From Candidatus Companilactobacillus pullicola (GTDB lineage: Bacteria; Bacillota; Bacilli; Lactobacillales; Lactobacillaceae), in assembly GCA_019116025.1 (NCBI GenBank), contig DXCM01000098.1, positions 1 to 56,345 of the forward strand: a DNA stretch of 56,345 nt, in the 5' to 3' direction. Each line of letters begins with the position of its first letter. Position 1 is the first letter of the stretch. Position numbers and translations under genes: made by a program. Shown here in pieces: positions 46,216 through 54,710 of the stretch. The notes beneath the pieces are model-generated. The model saw nothing but the letters and a program-made list of their open reading frames with translations. It ran no database searches and was not told the origin of the DNA.

Positions 46216-46371
46216 GGCAGATTCGGAATTTATCCAGATTATGTGAAACTTTTTTCTCTAATCTACGAAGTTTTTCCAAAAAATTCACATTGTCACTTTT
46301 AAGTTAGCGCTTTTTTCAGTAATATATACGTATAGTAGTATCGGTGAATAGACCGCAAAGGACTCAGTTAA

Positions 46372-47664
46372 ATGAAAAAAATAATTAAATTCTTCATTAA
46401 AAACCGGATTCTTGTTGCTATTTTGTTATTACTTGCCTTATCGAGTTGGTCAACGGTTGCTTTAGCTAGTGCCAACGCGGTCGTAGTTCAGTCGGACTCA
46501 GTCAATGTTCGTGTTGGACCTGGACTTGCCTATGCAAATATGGGTCAAGTTAAAAAAGGTGATAAACTAGCTATCCTAGCTGAAAAAAACAAATGGTATC
46601 AAGTAAGATTATCCGGAGATAAAATTGGTTGGATTGCCAGCTGGTTGATTGATAATACCGAAGTCAGTTCGGCCACTAACAAAGTGGGTATCGTCAAAGT
46701 ACCGAATACAACTGTTTTCAAGAGTGCTGATGCTAGTAGTAATGTTTTAGGAACGATCGAACAATCCCAAAAAGTTACTATTATGTATCAAGAGCAAGAC
46801 TGGACACAGATTTTGTACAACGGTACTGCTGGCTGGGTCAAATCAAACTTCATTCAAGGAACTCAGAAAACTTCTGGTTCATCTAATACTTCCGATGATG
46901 ATATTAAGACAGTAACTGTCACACAACCAAATACTAAAGTTAGAATCGAACCTAACCAAAATGGACGTGTCGTTAAGTCTGTTAAAGTTGGCAAAAAATT
47001 TGATTACTTAAGTAAAGATGGTAAATGGTATAAGATACGTGATTCTGATGGTACCGTTGGTTATGTTGCTAGTTGGGTCGTTACTATCTCAGGGACTAAG
47101 AGTGCTGTTAAATCAGCCGCCACTAATATTTCTGAAGCCACGATCGTCTTAGATCCTGGTCACGGTGGCGATGACTCCGGTGCTGAATCTAAGAAGAGCA
47201 CATTTGAAAAGAACTTTACTCTCAAATACGCTAAAGCTATCAAGCAACAGCTTGAAAAAACTGGTGCCCGTGTTGTCATGACTCGTTCTGGCGATAACAG
47301 TAAATCACTTGGCGAACGTGCTCGCCTTTCAAGTAAAATTCAGGCCGATGCCTTCATCAGTTTGCACTTTGATTCCAGTGCCCAAGCTAATTCTGGCTCC
47401 GGTGTCACAACCTATTACTACAATCGTAATAAGGATGGCAAATTAGCTGATGATATCAATAGTCAATTGAAGGGGCTATCCATTGGCAGTCGTGGTACTG
47501 CCCAAAAAGACTTATATGTCTTGCATTACAATAGTCAACCTTCGATCTTAATTGAATTAGGTTATATCAATTCATCCAGTGACTACAAGTACATCAATTC
47601 CGCTAAGTATCGTGAGGAAGTGGCTCAAGATGTCACAAATGGTTTAAAAGAATATTTCAAATAG
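46372..47664 (+). CDS. secreted N-acetylmuramoyl-L-alanine amidase with SH3b repeats
   Basis: A 430-residue wall hydrolase that cuts the bond between muramic acid and L-Ala. A signal peptide or anchor covers about residues 1-33. Three bacterial SH3 domains follow (about 37-92, 103-155, 172-240; first with SVNVRVGPGLAYANMG). The amidase_3 catalytic domain spans about 258-430 with zinc ligands in DPGHGGDDSG, FEKNF and SLHFDSS and the catalytic Glu in IELGYINS. AAAGGA is only a modest ribosome-binding site. It is a likely single-gene unit. Confidence 0.94.
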   Translation: MKKIIKFFIKNRILVAILLLLALSSWSTVALASANAVVVQSDSVNVRVGPGLAYANMGQVKKGDKLAILAEKNKWYQVRLSGDKIGWIASWLIDNTEVSSATNKVGIVKVPNTTVFKSADASSNVLGTIEQSQKVTIMYQEQDWTQILYNGTAGWVKSNFIQGTQKTSGSSNTSDDDIKTVTVTQPNTKVRIEPNQNGRVVKSVKVGKKFDYLSKDGKWYKIRDSDGTVGYVASWVVTISGTKSAVKSAATNISEATIVLDPGHGGDDSGAESKKSTFEKNFTLKYAKAIKQQLEKTGARVVMTRSGDNSKSLGERARLSSKIQADAFISLHFDSSAQANSGSGVTTYYYNRNKDGKLADDINSQLKGLSIGSRGTAQKDLYVLHYNSQPSILIELGYINSSSDYKYINSAKYREEVAQDVTNGLKEYFK

Positions 47665-47678
47665 GTTAAAAAAGAAAG

Positions 47679-47716
47679 CTCTTTCAATCTGATTAATGAT
47701 TGAAGGAGTTTTTTTG
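47679..47716 (+). terminator. intrinsic terminator after the amidase gene
   Basis: CTCTTTCAATC (47679-47689) pairs with GATTGAAGGAG (47698-47708), followed by seven T. Confidence 0.85.
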
Positions 47717-47751
47717 GTATAGTAGAAGAAAACACTAAAGAAGATATCACA

Positions 47752-48270
47752 ATGAAAATATATTTAATTCGTCATTCAGAACCTGACTTCTCCCAAGTAG
47801 ACGCTGCTGGGTATACCGGACTAGCACGCGATCTTACTAGGTTGACACCAAAAGGCATTGAAATCGCTGACAAAACTGCCCAAAGTCCAATTTTTAATGA
47901 GGTTCAGATGCTTTTAGTCTCCCCTTACACGCGCACTATGCAGACTGCTCAAGAAATTCTAAAGTACCATCAAATTCCTACTCAAGTTGAACTATTACTT
48001 CATGAATGGCGTCCTGATAAATCAGGAAAAATGGATGTCACTGAAGAACAGTTGGCGTTAGCCTATAAAGACTACCTAAATGGTACTCATAAGTCAGATT
48101 TGGATTTTGAAACCCGTGAAGAAGTCATTGGACGTGTCAATTCCGTTTTCGACCGCTACAAAGACAAGTATTCTTGCATCGGTTGTGTTACTCATGGTGG
48201 CGTGATGACCCAATACACAGGTGACCGAATGACTCCTTTTTGCGGAATTTACGAGATTAATTATAAATAA
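47752..48270 (+). CDS. histidine phosphatase family protein
   Basis: A 172-residue phosphoglycerate-mutase-like protein. The phosphohistidine motif is LIRHSEP (His8). VSPYTRTMQTAQEIL supplies the second Arg, and the late catalytic His lies in CVTHGG. The protein ends GIYEINYK. The specific substrate is unknown; many relatives are phosphatases rather than mutases. A degenerate piece with the same two ends lies at 48649-48735, so this region once held a second copy. Confidence 0.9.
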   Translation: MKIYLIRHSEPDFSQVDAAGYTGLARDLTRLTPKGIEIADKTAQSPIFNEVQMLLVSPYTRTMQTAQEILKYHQIPTQVELLLHEWRPDKSGKMDVTEEQLALAYKDYLNGTHKSDLDFETREEVIGRVNSVFDRYKDKYSCIGCVTHGGVMTQYTGDRMTPFCGIYEINYK

Positions 48271-48334
48271 TTGATTTAATACAATTCTAATTTTGTTATA
48301 ATACCTTTAATGAATTACTGAGGGGATCTTTTAT

Positions 48335-48637
48335 ATGCGTAATTTTAAAAATCTATTAACTAAAAAAAGTACAGCTGAATTATACGATCAAGATGGTAAA
48401 TTGCCAAAATTATTTCGAACTTATAACAAACGTCAATATTTTGAATTGTTTATTGGCCTGGCCACATTAATGATTCGCGGCATCGGGGTCTTATTCTTAA
48501 TTGCTTCACTTTTAGATCTGTATGTTTTTTCTTATGTATTAAATGTTCGCAATTTGGAAACTGGTAGAACTTTCTTGATGGATAAACCTGAATGGAAAAA
48601 ATATCGTCAACAATATAAAAAATTATCTGAGGAATAA
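48335..48637 (+). CDS. small uncharacterised membrane protein
   Basis: A 100-residue protein with one or two hydrophobic helices (about residues 36-70) between basic, polar ends; the C-terminus (KPEWKKYRQQYKKLSEE) is strongly charged. GAGGGGATC lies before the ATG. It sits between the histidine phosphatase and the remnant of its paralogue and may share their transcript. No family is recognised. Confidence 0.72.
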   Translation: MRNFKNLLTKKSTAELYDQDGKLPKLFRTYNKRQYFELFIGLATLMIRGIGVLFLIASLLDLYVFSYVLNVRNLETGRTFLMDKPEWKKYRQQYKKLSEE

Positions 48638-48648
48638 GGAAGCTGAAT

Positions 48649-48735
48649 ATAAAAGTCTATTTGATTCGTCATTCAGAAACAAACTTGACTTCCAATATGC
48701 CCTATTGTGGTATTTATCAATTAGATTACAAATAA
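48649..48735 (+). pseudogene. internally deleted histidine phosphatase remnant
   Basis: Translated from 48649, the frame gives KVYLIRHSETN at the start and MPYCGIYQLDYK before the stop. These match the first 11 and last 12 residues of the intact protein at 47752 (KIYLIRHSEPD and MTPFCGIYEINYK), while some 145 middle codons are missing. The start codon is ATA instead of ATG. An AAGGAA sequence remains upstream. It looks like a paralogue that lost its interior by deletion. Confidence 0.8.
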
Positions 48736-48764
48736 AAGCCCGTAGATTAAACTCTACAGGCTTT
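48734..48764. terminator. bidirectional intrinsic terminator
   Basis: AAAAGCCCGTAGA pairs with TCTACAGGCTTTT around a short loop, with T-runs on both strands. It separates the remnant from the convergent Doc-like gene. Confidence 0.88.
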
Positions 48765-48765
48765 T

Positions 48766-49155
48766 TTAATTGGCGTGAATGCAACTGCTCAAGACTAATC
48801 TAATTTCGTCGAGATCGTCTTTCTTTAATTGGTCAGCTTCTTTAATCTTTTTCATTAACTCTGACAATTGATTTCTTTCAGATTCATTGTCTAAATCTAA
48901 TTCGTGGCCGTTTTGACGTAAGAAGAAATCCAAAGCCACTAAGGCTGTTTGCTGATTATACTTCTCAAAAATATCATCACAGATCATTGTACAAATCAAA
49001 TGTGTTGCATAGAGTTCCAAATCGTTAAATTGATTCAAGAATTCAAGATTACTTTTTAATCTTTTTTCACTAAAAACGATCTCATCGCCAGATTCAATTT
49101 GTAAATGTAATGCCACAATTTGATCGTATGTTAGTTTTACTAATTCAGTATCCAA
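48766..49155 (-). CDS. Doc-like (Fic fold) protein with degenerate active site
   Basis: A 129-residue protein. The start (KLTYDQIVALH) and core (ATHLICTM...IF...N..TALVALDFFLRQNGHEL) follow the Doc/death-on-curing family closely. The catalytic motif that reads H-x-F-x-(D/N)-x-N-K-R in active members is D-I-F-E-K-Y-N-Q-Q here (about residues 61-69), so the His, the acidic residue and Lys-Arg are all lost. AMP or phosphate transfer is therefore unlikely. No antitoxin gene is visible beside it. A structural or regulatory role, or decay, is possible. Confidence 0.62.
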   Translation of the reverse strand: MDTELVKLTYDQIVALHLQIESGDEIVFSEKRLKSNLEFLNQFNDLELYATHLICTMICDDIFEKYNQQTALVALDFFLRQNGHELDLDNESERNQLSELMKKIKEADQLKKDDLDEIRLVLSSCIHAN

Positions 49156-49201
49156 AGATATATCCTCATTATCTATATTTTTTATTAGAATAACACATTC
49201 T

Positions 49202-50065
49202 CTAAGCGTGCGATAGCAATGGAAACATCAGTTTTTCATCAGAAAACAAATTTTCACCTGCGCGATAAACAAATAAAGTCTCATCATTTTCCTTATGTAC
49301 ATGAAACTGCAGATCATTGATTACTGGTGTAAAGCCTAATTGAATGGTCATTTTTTTATCCACTAATTGATTCAAAATGGTCTGTAATGACTGTTGTGGT
49401 GAACCAAAGATATCCCAACAAGTGAAAGTTGTTCCATCATTTTCTGCTACCACCACAACTTGATTTTGTTCAGAATAATACAGATTATTCCTTAGAAATT
49501 CATCACAATAAAACATCAAGAGACCGTAATTATCTTCCATAGAAAACGCCGAATATGGATTCGAATGTTGATAAAAGTGTCGTAGCAATTCCTTGTCAGC
49601 TTCTTTTTTCATGTCTAAGCGGCGAAAATCCCCAGTAATTGGCCGAGCAATTATTTGTTGCTGATACTCTTTAGCCTCAACAAAGACAAATTTAGGATAA
49701 AAATTTAATACCGAATCATTAGCAAAAAGATAAATTGCATCAATTTTAGTTTGCCAATCACTCAATACAGTTTCCATTAGTTTCCTAGCTAATCCCTGAT
49801 GATGGTATTTCTCATTAGTCATGACTGTTCCAATTTGAAGATAACGTCTTCTCTGCCCTCGCCAAGAAAAGTCCATTAAGTTTGCCGAAACATTTGCCAC
49901 TACCTGATTATGATCAATTAAGCAGTAAGGAATATAGTTATCTGACCAATAACCCTTTTGATACCAATCTTGAAAGGATAAATCAAAAGTTGACTTGGCC
50001 AAATCAATAAAACTATTTCTTAATTGTAAATCATCCTTTACCTGCTTAACCAACTGATAGGTCAT
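49202..50065 (-). CDS. GNAT family N-acetyltransferase
   Basis: A 287-residue acetyltransferase. The GNAT acetyl-CoA loop is in NEKYHHQGLARKLM (about residues 85-98), and IYLFANDSVLNFYPKFVF closes the domain. The C-terminal half (about 140-287) resembles an additional, more degenerate acetyltransferase-like or sterol-carrier-type domain, as in other long GNAT proteins. The acceptor is unknown. It is downstream of a terminator, so probably expressed on its own. Confidence 0.85.
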   Translation of the reverse strand: MTYQLVKQVKDDLQLRNSFIDLAKSTFDLSFQDWYQKGYWSDNYIPYCLIDHNQVVANVSANLMDFSWRGQRRRYLQIGTVMTNEKYHHQGLARKLMETVLSDWQTKIDAIYLFANDSVLNFYPKFVFVEAKEYQQQIIARPITGDFRRLDMKKEADKELLRHFYQHSNPYSAFSMEDNYGLLMFYCDEFLRNNLYYSEQNQVVVVAENDGTTFTCWDIFGSPQQSLQTILNQLVDKKMTIQLGFTPVINDLQFHVHKENDETLFVYRAGENLFSDEKLMFPLLSHA

Positions 50066-50081
50066 TTTAATCCTCCAAAAT

Positions 50082-50116
50082 AAAAATCTCGACGAATTAA
50101 AAATCAGTCGAGATCT
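50082..50116 (-). terminator. terminator after the HAD gene
   Basis: ATCTCGAC pairs with GTCGAGAT on the minus strand, followed by TTTTTATTTT. It ends the unit rel-dtd-HAD. Confidence 0.82.
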
Positions 50117-50122
50117 TATTAA

Positions 50123-50746
50123 CTAAATAATTTTTTCAATTTCCAATAAATCACTAACTCGATATTCGTAATCAAAGTCAACTTCTTGATCATTCAGTAA
50201 AATTGTATGAGCACCAACACTCTTACCAAATTTAACATCAATTTCTCGATCGCCGACCACCCATAAATCATCTGTAGCTAGATCATATTTTTCTATTAAA
50301 TACTTTAGCATTTCTGGATTGGGTTTACGTTTATAACCATCCTCAACACTAATGATTTCCTTGAAATAGTGTTCGATACCTAGTGACTTAGCCAAATCAT
50401 AAATAGACTGATCACGATGTGTCACAACAAATTGCATGTACCGTTTTTTGTCGCAATATTCTAATACATTTTTGATGTGTGGAATCAAAGTAATTTTATC
50501 ATGATATTCTTTTTCGTATCGATGATAAACATTATAGAACAAGTCCAGAGCTTGTTTTGGATCATCTTGATCCTTCAATAATTCAGCAGCAAACTTACGA
50601 ACAGAAGTCTTTTTTGATTCTTTGAAAATAGTATCTTTTGATAAACTAATATCGAAATTTTCTCGTAGTGATCTCTGTGTAGCCGACACGATTCCTGGAT
50701 AGCTATTAGCAATAGTGTCATCAAAATCCCAAACAATACTTTTCAT
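50123..50746 (-). CDS. HAD family hydrolase (phosphoglycolate phosphatase-like)
   Basis: A 207-residue HAD phosphatase with a helical cap. Motif I is WDFDDT with Asp7 and Asp9. Motif II is the Thr in FVVTHRDQS, motif III the Lys near KRKPNPEM, and motif IV is WVVGDREID. Substrate not predictable; small phosphorylated metabolites are likely. The stop codon of dtd lies only two bases upstream of its start, so it is co-translated with dtd. Confidence 0.9.
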   Translation of the reverse strand: MKSIVWDFDDTIANSYPGIVSATQRSLRENFDISLSKDTIFKESKKTSVRKFAAELLKDQDDPKQALDLFYNVYHRYEKEYHDKITLIPHIKNVLEYCDKKRYMQFVVTHRDQSIYDLAKSLGIEHYFKEIISVEDGYKRKPNPEMLKYLIEKYDLATDDLWVVGDREIDVKFGKSVGAHTILLNDQEVDFDYEYRVSDLLEIEKII

Positions 50747-50748
50747 TT

Positions 50749-51186
50749 TTATCGCTCCATTAAAATAGTTACTGGTCCATCATTTGTGAGTGATACTTGC
50801 ATATCAGCTCCAAATTCACCAGTTTCAACTTTTAGATCATAATCCCTTAACACCTGATTAAATTGATCATATTTCTTGCTAGAAGTTTCAAAATTACCTG
50901 CTCCTGTAAAACTTGGTCGATTACCATGTTTGGTATCGGCATACAAAGTAAACTGTGAGATTGATAAAATTGAACCTTTAACATCTTTTATCGACAAATT
51001 CATTTTATCATCTGCGTCAGAAAAAATCCTCATATTGGCGATCTTGCGTGCCATATAATCAATTGTTTCATCGTTATCTTCATCCGCAAAAGCTACTAAC
51101 AAACAAAATCCCTGATCAATTTGACCAAGGATTTTTTGATCTACAGTAACTTTAGCTTCAGAAACTCGTTGTATTACAACTTTCAT
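50749..51186 (-). CDS. dtd: D-aminoacyl-tRNA deacylase
   Basis: A 145-residue proofreading enzyme that removes D-amino acids (and glycine) from tRNAs. The SQFTLYAD and NDGPVT motifs form the active site, including the cross-subunit Gly-Pro pair. Length and start ([13 protein letters not shown]) are typical. It directly abuts the rel stop codon; rel-dtd is a conserved Firmicutes pair. Confidence 0.96.
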   Translation of the reverse strand: MKVVIQRVSEAKVTVDQKILGQIDQGFCLLVAFADEDNDETIDYMARKIANMRIFSDADDKMNLSIKDVKGSILSISQFTLYADTKHGNRPSFTGAGNFETSSKKYDQFNQVLRDYDLKVETGEFGADMQVSLTNDGPVTILMER

Positions 51187-53418
51187 CTAAGCTACCGTCC
51201 TCTTTATCTCATAAACATTTGGAATGTTCTTTAATTTAGAAATGATACTATCCAAGTGCTCTTTATTGTTAACTCCAATACTTACGTGAACAATCGCCAT
51301 CTTCTCTTTATCTAGACGGCCAATAACATTATTCAATGTATTCGTATTTGAATTGATTACTTGCAAAACTTCATTGATCAAACCATTGCGGTTGAAAGCA
51401 TAAATATCCAATTCTGCTGTATAACGTTTTTCTTTTGTGACATTATCCCAACTGACATCAATAAAACGACTCTTAGCTTCATCACTCTGAACATTTGGAC
51501 AATCAGCTCGATGAATCGTCAATCCACGTCCCTTCGTAATGTAACCAACAATGTCATCCCCAGGGATTGGGCTACAGCACTTAGCCAAGCGGATCAAAAG
51601 ATTATCGATTCCTTGAACCGAAATACTGTTATTAGCATTATTACGTTCTTTTTGAAGTTTAGGACTATCAGCTTGTGGCTGCTTAGGCTTGTCATCAGTT
51701 TCAGTGATAACCTGATCCTCAAGCTCCTTCTTCTCGGCTTTTAATTTATTCTCCGGATCTTCGCTCAATAACTTATGGACCACGTTAATTGGTGAAAGCT
51801 CACCATAACCGACGGCATTGAACAATTCATCGGGATCAGTATAGTTAAAAATCTTCATGGCAATTTCAAGATGTTTCTTATCTAGATATTTCTTGCTAGA
51901 TAAGGAACGATTCTTGAGTTCTTCTTCAATCTGTTCGCGACCTAGGACAATATTTTCTTCACGATCTTTGGTTCTGAAATAACGTTTGATCTTATTTCTA
52001 GCACGAGATGTGAAAACAACATTAACCCAGTCACGACTTGGTGAAGAACTAGAATTAGTCAACATTTCAACTATGTCGCCATTCTTCAACTGATAATTCA
52101 AAGGCACCATTCTGCCATTGATCTTAGCACCAATTGAATGATTACCGACCTCAGTATGAACTTGATAGGCAAAATCCAAGGTAACCGCACCCTTTGGTAA
52201 TTCAATAACTTCACCTTCCGGTGTGAACACATAGACGCGATCATTGAAAATTTCACCCTTAACTGACTTCATAAAATCAGAGGCATTATCAGAATTTTCC
52301 TGCAATTCGAGGATTTCACGAAAAACATCGATCTTTTGTTCGTCGTCATCCAGGTGAACTCCTTCAAAGTTACCTTCCTTATAAGCCCAGTGAGCAGCAA
52401 CACCATATTCAGCTACTTGGTGCATTGAGAAAGTTCTGATCTGAACTTCCAGTGGTTGGCCACCGGGTCCAATAATAGTGGTATGCAATGATTGATAGCC
52501 GTTAGCCTTTGGTACGGCAATATAATCCTTGAAACGACCAGGAATTGGTTTCCACTTTGAGTGAATAGAACCTAAAACTGCATAACAATCCTTAACGGAT
52601 TCAACGACAATTCTAATAGCCAACAAATCGTACAATTCAGAGAATTGCTTGTGTTTATCGCGCATCTTCTTATAAATAGAATAAATATGCTTGGGACGAC
52701 CATAAATATCATATTTAATATGCAAAGCATCAACATTTTTCTTGATATAGTCGATAGCTTCCGCGATATAAGCCTCACGTTGATCACGTTTACTATTCAT
52801 TAAATGAACAATTCGGTAATATTGTTGCGGATTGATGTAATGAAGTGAGAGATCCTCTAATTCCCATTTAATCTTACTGATACCTAAACGATCAGCTAAT
52901 GGAGCATAAATTTCCAAAGTTTCATTAGCAATGCGTCTTTGTTTATCGGGACGCAAAGCTTTGAGAGTTCTCATATTGTGAAGTCGATCAGCCAATTTGA
53001 CCATAATGACACGTAAATCTTTGGCCGTTGCCAACAACATTTTACGGTGATTCTCAGCTAAAAGTTCCTGATGTGAATGGTACTTGTATTTACTAATTTT
53101 TGTCACGCCATCAACGATGGTAGCTACTTGGTCACCAAATAATTCACGGACGTCTCCTAGAGTAATATTTGTGTCCTCGACGACATCATGCAAATATCCA
53201 GCAGCGACGGTGTAAGGGTCCATTTTTAAAGAAGCTAAAATTTGGGCGACTTGTGTTGGGTGAATAATATATGGCTCACCAGTGGCACGTTTTTGTTCCT
53301 TGTGAACGTAGGCCGCAAAATTATAAGCTTTGTTAACAAACTCAACGTGATCATCATTCATATAACCACGACAAATATCTAGAACCTCTTCTGGCGTATA
53401 ATCCTTATTTTTTTTCAT
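51187..53418 (-). CDS. rel: bifunctional (p)ppGpp synthetase/hydrolase
   Basis: A 743-residue long RSH protein of the stringent response. The N-terminal hydrolase domain has the HD motif (YLHDVVEDT, about residue 80), and the synthetase domain follows (about 220-400, YDLLAIRIVV and GYQSLHTT). TGS (about 400-465), helical, zinc-finger-like (LAKCCSPIPGDDIVGY) and ACT domains complete it. The ATG at 53418 lies six bases after GGGGTG; a GTG nine bases earlier is part of that site. An intrinsic terminator sits only about 30 bases before the start. Confidence 0.96.
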   Translation of the reverse strand: MKKNKDYTPEEVLDICRGYMNDDHVEFVNKAYNFAAYVHKEQKRATGEPYIIHPTQVAQILASLKMDPYTVAAGYLHDVVEDTNITLGDVRELFGDQVATIVDGVTKISKYKYHSHQELLAENHRKMLLATAKDLRVIMVKLADRLHNMRTLKALRPDKQRRIANETLEIYAPLADRLGISKIKWELEDLSLHYINPQQYYRIVHLMNSKRDQREAYIAEAIDYIKKNVDALHIKYDIYGRPKHIYSIYKKMRDKHKQFSELYDLLAIRIVVESVKDCYAVLGSIHSKWKPIPGRFKDYIAVPKANGYQSLHTTIIGPGGQPLEVQIRTFSMHQVAEYGVAAHWAYKEGNFEGVHLDDDEQKIDVFREILELQENSDNASDFMKSVKGEIFNDRVYVFTPEGEVIELPKGAVTLDFAYQVHTEVGNHSIGAKINGRMVPLNYQLKNGDIVEMLTNSSSSPSRDWVNVVFTSRARNKIKRYFRTKDREENIVLGREQIEEELKNRSLSSKKYLDKKHLEIAMKIFNYTDPDELFNAVGYGELSPINVVHKLLSEDPENKLKAEKKELEDQVITETDDKPKQPQADSPKLQKERNNANNSISVQGIDNLLIRLAKCCSPIPGDDIVGYITKGRGLTIHRADCPNVQSDEAKSRFIDVSWDNVTKEKRYTAELDIYAFNRNGLINEVLQVINSNTNTLNNVIGRLDKEKMAIVHVSIGVNNKEHLDSIISKLKNIPNVYEIKRTVA

Positions 53419-53443
53419 TAAGTTCACCCCGCTACAATTACAA

Positions 53444-53470
53444 TAAAAAGCACTCGATGAGTGCTTTTTT
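53444..53470. terminator. terminator hairpin directly before rel
   Basis: AAGCACTC pairs with GAGTGCTT around a three-base loop, with T-runs on both strands. On the minus strand it lies about 26 bases before the rel start codon, so rel transcription must begin after it (little room) or read through it. Confidence 0.85.
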
Positions 53471-53555
53471 AATTTAACTATTATTATGAGTATTTTATCG
53501 TTAGATTACAAATTGTTTTGTTAAAATATTCAAAATCACTATAACCACATTATAT

Positions 53556-53600
53556 AACAATAGTCCACAATCATAAATCATATGACTGTGGACTATTGTT
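53556..53600. terminator. long inverted repeat after the small membrane protein gene
   Basis: AACAATAGTCCACA (53556-53569) pairs perfectly with TGTGGACTATTGTT (53587-53600), extended by TCATA/TATGA inside. It lacks a proper T-run on the minus strand, so termination efficiency is uncertain. It lies just beyond the stop codon at 53605. Confidence 0.6.
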
Positions 53601-53604
53601 ATTT

Positions 53605-53964
53605 CTATTCTTTTGGTTCATTTTCAAATAAATAATAAATCAGAATACTTAATACCAAATATATTCCAGCTAGGAAATAACCGTATCTTCCATACTTAAC
53701 GAAAACACTGATAACAAATATTACCGGGAAGATGACTAGATTATAGAAAGATAAACCATACTTTCTTGAGAACCAACCAATAAATCCTGAGAATAAAATA
53801 TTAATAATAAAGAATAGCCAAATAATGCGATCTGTTCTACCTAAATGAAACATCTTGAACAAAATTGGCATAATAAAAACTAAAACAATAGAGATTAAAG
53901 TGATATAAGTCGTCTTCGACTTTTCAACTGTTTTCCAAATATTTTTCACGTTGTATTTCCTCAT
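53605..53964 (-). CDS. small uncharacterised membrane protein (four helices)
   Basis: A 119-residue protein with four hydrophobic segments (about residues 18-38, 45-64, 72-90, 93-112) and charged ends. Its ATG overlaps the rsmE stop codon by four bases, so translation is coupled to rsmE. No family is recognised; it is likely a conserved lactobacillar hypothetical. It ends the prmA-rsmE unit before rel. Confidence 0.8.
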   Translation of the reverse strand: MRKYNVKNIWKTVEKSKTTYITLISIVLVFIMPILFKMFHLGRTDRIIWLFFIINILFSGFIGWFSRKYGLSFYNLVIFPVIFVISVFVKYGRYGYFLAGIYLVLSILIYYLFENEPKE

Positions 53965-54710
53965 TTTACTGTTAGTTCGTACTTATATGATAGCACTGAT
54001 AAAAAGTACATGGGTGCTGTTTCCGCCCGCATAATTCTTGGTCCTAATCCTACTGATAAGAATCCTTGTTGATTCAAAAAGTCGACTTCATCAGGAGCAA
54101 ATCCACCTTCAGGACCAAAAGTACACATAACTGACTTAGGTTCCTTTTGAAGTGTCTGAGCTAGGAGACTGATTTCGCCTTGTTTAGCTGACTCTTCATA
54201 AGCAATTAGATTAGTTTCTTCTCTTATATCAACCAATTTAGACAATTTGTCTAAGTATATTACTTCTGGAATAATTCTTCGCTTCGATTGTTGTGCTGCA
54301 TTCTTGGCAATTTCTTGTAGACGAATCAGCTTCTTTTCAACAACATTATTCTTCCAATGCATAATTGAATATTTTGAATTAAAGAAAATAATCTTTTTGG
54401 CGCCTAATTCGGTTGCTTTTTGAGTGATCCATTCAACCTTATCTTTTTTGGACAATGAACAGGCAATCGTTACTCCAATTGGCAACTCAGTTGTAGAACG
54501 ACTATCTTTTTCTACTGCGACTGTCAAATTAGAATTGTCATTATCAATAGCAGTAATGGTAGCTTTAAATAGACTCTCAGTACTATCTACTAGATAGATG
54601 ACATCGCCAACCTTATGACGTAAAACTTTTACGATATGTTTATAACTTTCTAAATCATCAATAACAAATTTGTCTTGTTCAATTGTTTCTTTAACGAAGT
54701 ATTGCTCCAT
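53961..54710 (-). CDS. rsmE: 16S rRNA (uracil1498-N3)-methyltransferase
   Basis: A 249-residue SPOUT methyltransferase that makes m3U1498 in the decoding region of 16S rRNA. The N-terminal PUA-like part precedes the knotted SAM domain with MCTFGPEGGFAPDEVDF and LGPRIMRAETAP, the family signatures. Its start lies 20 bases inside the prmA coding end, and prmA-rsmE is a conserved order. Confidence 0.95.
   Translation of the reverse strand: MEQYFVKETIEQDKFVIDDLESYKHIVKVLRHKVGDVIYLVDSTESLFKATITAIDNDNSNLTVAVEKDSRSTTELPIGVTIACSLSKKDKVEWITQKATELGAKKIIFFNSKYSIMHWKNNVVEKKLIRLQEIAKNAAQQSKRRIIPEVIYLDKLSKLVDIREETNLIAYEESAKQGEISLLAQTLQKEPKSVMCTFGPEGGFAPDEVDFLNQQGFLSVGLGPRIMRAETAPMYFLSVLSYKYELTVK

Noticed and set aside
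48766..49155. An active Doc toxin of a toxin-antitoxin pair
   Set aside because: The catalytic motif is missing and no small antitoxin gene is adjacent.
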